Below are positions 12,605 through 14,732 of a stretch of DNA of 14,732 nucleotides, in pieces. The stretch comes from Microbacteriaceae bacterium (GTDB lineage Bacteria; Actinomycetota; Actinomycetes; Actinomycetales; Microbacteriaceae). The notes beneath the pieces are model-generated. The model searched no databases, had not been told where the DNA came from, and saw only the letters and a list, made by a program, of their open reading frames with translations. Where the stretch lies: assembly GCA_024639925.1 (NCBI GenBank), contig JAHEGA010000008.1, forward strand, positions 1 to 14,732, in the 5' to 3' direction. A program made the position numbers and the translations under genes. Position 1 is the stretch's first letter. Each line of letters opens with the position of its first letter.

Positions 12605-13999
12605 ATGAACGAGCCCGAGGAGCCCCGCGCACCACAACCGGCCGGGGAATCTGACACCCCTCAGGCTTCAGCGGGGGAACCCGCAACTTCTGCGGCACCG
12701 GAATCCGCGGGTCCCCCACCCGTTGAGATGCAGACGCCTGAGGCCCCCGCCTCCTCCGTGTCGAGCTATGCGGGTTCGCCCTTTGCCCGGGATGTGTATT
12801 CCGGCGTGGGTGACAGTGTCGCATTCGAACGGGCGAAAGTTATCTCCGAAGATAAGCGTCGAGCAAAAAACCTGGGAGTCTTTGTGACCGCTGCCCTTCT
12901 GGTTGGTGGGTTGCTGGGCGGGACCGCCGGCGGGGCCTTTGCCATCTGGAATCTGTCATCCCGGGGACTCGTCACCGAGGGCATCACCGCTCCAACGACC
13001 ATCACCGTGAATGCCCCGCTGCAGGCCAGCGAAATTACCGCGGTGGCCTCGGCAGCGATGCCTTCTGTGGTCACCCTCGAGGTTGCGGGAGCCGGAGGGT
13101 CGGGGAGCGGGTCCGGGGTCATCATTTCCCCCGACGGACACTTGATTACCAATGCCCACGTGGTCTCCATCGGCAACAACGAACCGACCATCCGTGTGAC
13201 GCTTTCCGATGGCAGGCTTTTTGAAGGTTCCGTGGTGGGACGAGACATCGTTGCTGATATTGCTGTGGTCAAAATCGAAAGCGACGCCACCTTCCCGGTC
13301 ATGCCCATCGGTGATTCCTCCTCCCTCAACGTGGGGGATCAAACCATCGCCATCGGTGCACCGCTGGGCCTTCCAGGCACCGTGACCTCCGGGATTGTCT
13401 CGGCCATCAACCGCAGTATTACGGTGGGTGCTTCTCAGGCTCCCGGCGAAGAAGATGGCCAATTTGATTTTGATTTGCCGGGCAGTTCTCTGCTGAATGG
13501 GCAGACCATTTCCATTCCTGTTGTGCAGACAGACGCGTCGATCAACCCCGGAAACTCCGGTGGTGCGCTGCTCAACCGCAACGGTGAGCTCATTGGAATT
13601 AACGTCGCCATCGCGTCTACCGGTGGTCAAGGCTCCGGGAGCATCGGGCTGGGTTTTGCCATCCCTGGGAACCTGGCCTATCGGGTGGCGCAAGAAATTA
13701 TCGACACGGGTGCAGCCAGCCACGGCCTGCTCGGGGCGCTCGTGACCGATGCGCAATCGGTGGCGAGCTCTACCGTGACCGGTGCGTACATTGACTCGGT
13801 GACACCCGGTGGGGCAGCTGCTGCGGCCGGAGTGCGGGCCGGGGACGTGGTGACACGCTTCAACGGATTACCGATTACGAATCGGATCGATCTCACCGCA
13901 CAAGTGCGAAGCCTCCCCGGAGGCACCTCGTCCACCCTCACGTACGTGCGCGGCGGCAACTCGTTCACCGTCGAGGTGGAACTCGGAGAGTTGGGCTAA
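12605..13999 (+). CDS. Membrane-anchored HtrA-type trypsin-like serine protease with PDZ domain
   Basis: 464 aa. Residues 1-88 are a cytoplasmic, Pro/Ala/Glu-rich, probably disordered tail. A single transmembrane helix (90-116) places the rest outside the membrane. The protease domain (about 145-360) has the full triad: H185 (LITNAHVV), D218 (VADIAVVKI) and S318 (INPGNSGGALL). An acidic loop (GEEDGQFDFDLPG, 281-293) is inserted between two beta strands in the regulatory-loop area. One PDZ domain (about 374-460) with a GLLGALV ligand-binding strand follows. The family degrades or refolds damaged exported proteins and often responds to envelope or heat stress. Architecture matches actinobacterial HtrA/PepD proteins. 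Its stop is 9 nt from the convergent DUF3039 stop, without a visible terminator. Confidence 0.93.
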   Translation: MNEPEEPRAPQPAGESDTPQASAGEPATSAAPESAGPPPVEMQTPEAPASSVSSYAGSPFARDVYSGVGDSVAFERAKVISEDKRRAKNLGVFVTAALLVGGLLGGTAGGAFAIWNLSSRGLVTEGITAPTTITVNAPLQASEITAVASAAMPSVVTLEVAGAGGSGSGSGVIISPDGHLITNAHVVSIGNNEPTIRVTLSDGRLFEGSVVGRDIVADIAVVKIESDATFPVMPIGDSSSLNVGDQTIAIGAPLGLPGTVTSGIVSAINRSITVGASQAPGEEDGQFDFDLPGSSLLNGQTISIPVVQTDASINPGNSGGALLNRNGELIGINVAIASTGGQGSGSIGLGFAIPGNLAYRVAQEIIDTGAASHGLLGALVTDAQSVASSTVTGAYIDSVTPGGAAAAAGVRAGDVVTRFNGLPITNRIDLTAQVRSLPGGTSSTLTYVRGGNSFTVEVELGELG

Positions 14000-14008
14000 C
14001 GAAGAGAG

Positions 14009-14278
14009 CTATTCGTCCCGCAGCTTTTCGTAGATTTCTTTGCAGGTGGGGCACACCGGAAACTTCTCCGGGTCGCGACCGGGAGTCCACTTCTTGCCGC
14101 ACAGCGCCCGCACTGCTTTGCCGCTAAGAGCACTCGAGAGAATTTTGTCCTTTTTGACGTAGTGCGAATACCGATCGTGGTCACCCTCGTCGAGCTGCTC
14201 CTCTTCGAGGAGTTTTTCGAGCTCGCGGTCGAGGACATCGGTGCCGCCGCCTCGTTCGTCTGTGTCCATGCCCGCCAT
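14009..14278 (-). CDS. DUF3039 family protein
   Basis: 89 aa from ATG 14278, or 86 aa from in-frame ATG 14269. The family core is clear: GGGTDVLDRE near the start, then GDHDRYSHYVKKDKI, ALSGKAVRALCGKKW.PGRDPEKFPVCPTCKEIY. One histidine (H36 in the 86-aa numbering) and three cysteines (C57, C73, C76) make a likely single zinc ribbon. It is a small cytoplasmic actinobacterial protein without known function. I prefer ATG 14278 because it follows the pncB stop by one base (TAG-C-ATG), so re-initiation after pncB is likely. For 14269, TAGCAT 7 nt upstream could alternatively act as the -10 of a leaderless transcript. Confidence 0.88.
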   Translation of the reverse strand: MAGMDTDERGGGTDVLDRELEKLLEEEQLDEGDHDRYSHYVKKDKILSSALSGKAVRALCGKKWTPGRDPEKFPVCPTCKEIYEKLRDE

Positions 14279-14279
14279 G

Positions 14280-14732
14280 CTATCCGGCCCCGAATAGTGA
14301 GGCAGAAAAAACGGGGTTGCCGGGGCTGAGAGAAAAAGCAGTGTCGGGAAGTTCTTCGATGGCCTCACGGTGGTGCTTCCGCGCGCTCTCCAACAGCCCG
14401 GGCTGAAGCGTGTTCTCGGTGGAACTTCCCCCCACGAGGAAGTCGTGGGTGAGCGGCCGGGATTCCTCAGGGGCCGCTTCATCACCGAGAACCAAAGCGT
14501 CACCGGTGGCGGTACCGGATTCGAGCATCCGGAAGGCCCGTTTTGCGCCGCCGTGGTGGGTCTTGTTGGAGCTCTTTTTGGCGACGGGGACCCAGGAGCC
14601 CGCATCATCGGTGCGAGCGACCAATTTGTAGACCAGTGCTGCTGCGGGATGCCCCGAACCGGTCACGACGCTCGTGCCCACACCAAAAACGTCGACTGGC
14701 GCTCCTCGAAGACCCGCGATGGTGTGTTCGTT
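14280..14732 (-). CDS. pncB: Nicotinate phosphoribosyltransferase, C-terminal part (runs off the window)
   Basis: The last 150 residues are present. NEHTIAGLRGAPVDVFGVGT followed by SVVTGSGHPAAALVYKLVA matches the phosphate-binding GvGT loop of the nicotinate phosphoribosyltransferase barrel. The VPVAKKSSNKTHHGGAKRAFR segment matches the C-terminal domain. The enzyme joins nicotinate and PRPP to nicotinate mononucleotide, with ATP hydrolysis, in NAD salvage. The tail after about residue 100 of the fragment (TENTLQPGLLESARKHHREAIEELPDTAF split around) is the usual end of the protein. The stop TAG at 14280-14282 is one base ahead of the DUF3039 ATG. The N-terminal half is outside the window. 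Confidence 0.9.
   Translation of the reverse strand, partial: NEHTIAGLRGAPVDVFGVGTSVVTGSGHPAAALVYKLVARTDDAGSWVPVAKKSSNKTHHGGAKRAFRMLESGTATGDALVLGDEAAPEESRPLTHDFLVGGSSTENTLQPGLLESARKHHREAIEELPDTAFSLSPGNPVFSASLFGAG

Noticed and set aside
14283..14608. Minus-strand extension of the DUF3039 frame upstream to give 199 codons
   Set aside because: The extra part overlaps pncB out of frame and is Pro/Arg/Ser-rich; family similarity begins only at GGGTDVLDRE, just after ATG 14269.

Overview
The window reads as a chromosomal segment of a moderately GC-rich actinobacterium, most likely a member of Microbacteriaceae. The family placement is inferred from how the proteins read and is not proven. The order nudC, uvrD2, cyclodehydratase-like protein, DUF2342-type zincin, PDZ/S16 protease, UPF0182 protein parallels the Mycobacterium tuberculosis Rv3199c-Rv3193c neighbourhood as I recall it. 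The genes that sit inside that block in mycobacteria (a mycoredoxin, whiB7, an aarF-like kinase) are absent here. I see no insertion sequence, phage gene, CRISPR array or sign of recent transfer. This is mostly conserved core chromosome.

Layout: 1-182 is the start of a phosphotransferase-like gene on the minus strand. It is divergent from nudC (281-1210, +) and uvrD2 (1213-2895, +). uvrD2 converges with, and overlaps by 14 bp, a minus-strand pair: a DUF2342-type metalloprotease homologue (3719-5059), then a TOMM cyclodehydratase/E1-like protein (2882-3661). Divergent from that pair are a membrane-anchored PDZ/Lon-type S16 protease (5163-6263, +) and a large UPF0182 membrane protein (6325-9240, +). 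An initiator tRNA-fMet(CAT) follows (9279-9355), with a strong hairpin behind it. Next come a nitrilase-superfamily amidohydrolase (9452-10252, +), a convergent TetR-type regulator (10249-10923, -), an overlapping lipoprotein and PKD-protein pair (11040-12517, +) and a membrane-anchored HtrA-type serine protease (12605-13999, +). The window ends with a convergent minus-strand pair: DUF3039 protein (14009-14278) and the 3' part of pncB (14280 to the edge).

Functionally, the window is rich in protein quality control and envelope functions: three protease-family proteins plus secreted and membrane proteins. Two NAD-metabolism enzymes flank it: NudC splits NAD(H) and PncB begins NAD salvage.

The most unusual signals are regulatory. 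Four gene starts share an identical TAnnnT - 6 nt - ATG arrangement that predicts leaderless mRNAs. A perfect 7-bp inverted repeat with a 4-nt loop fills the promoter spacer of the phosphotransferase gene. Two mutually exclusive hairpins sit on the ribosome-binding site of the HtrA gene. On the protein side, NudC has lost its zinc-ribbon cysteines, UvrD2 lacks the HRDC tail, and an orphan cyclodehydratase-like protein sits beside a zincin homologue with no recognisable peptide precursor. No clearly new defence, mobile or biosynthetic system is visible.
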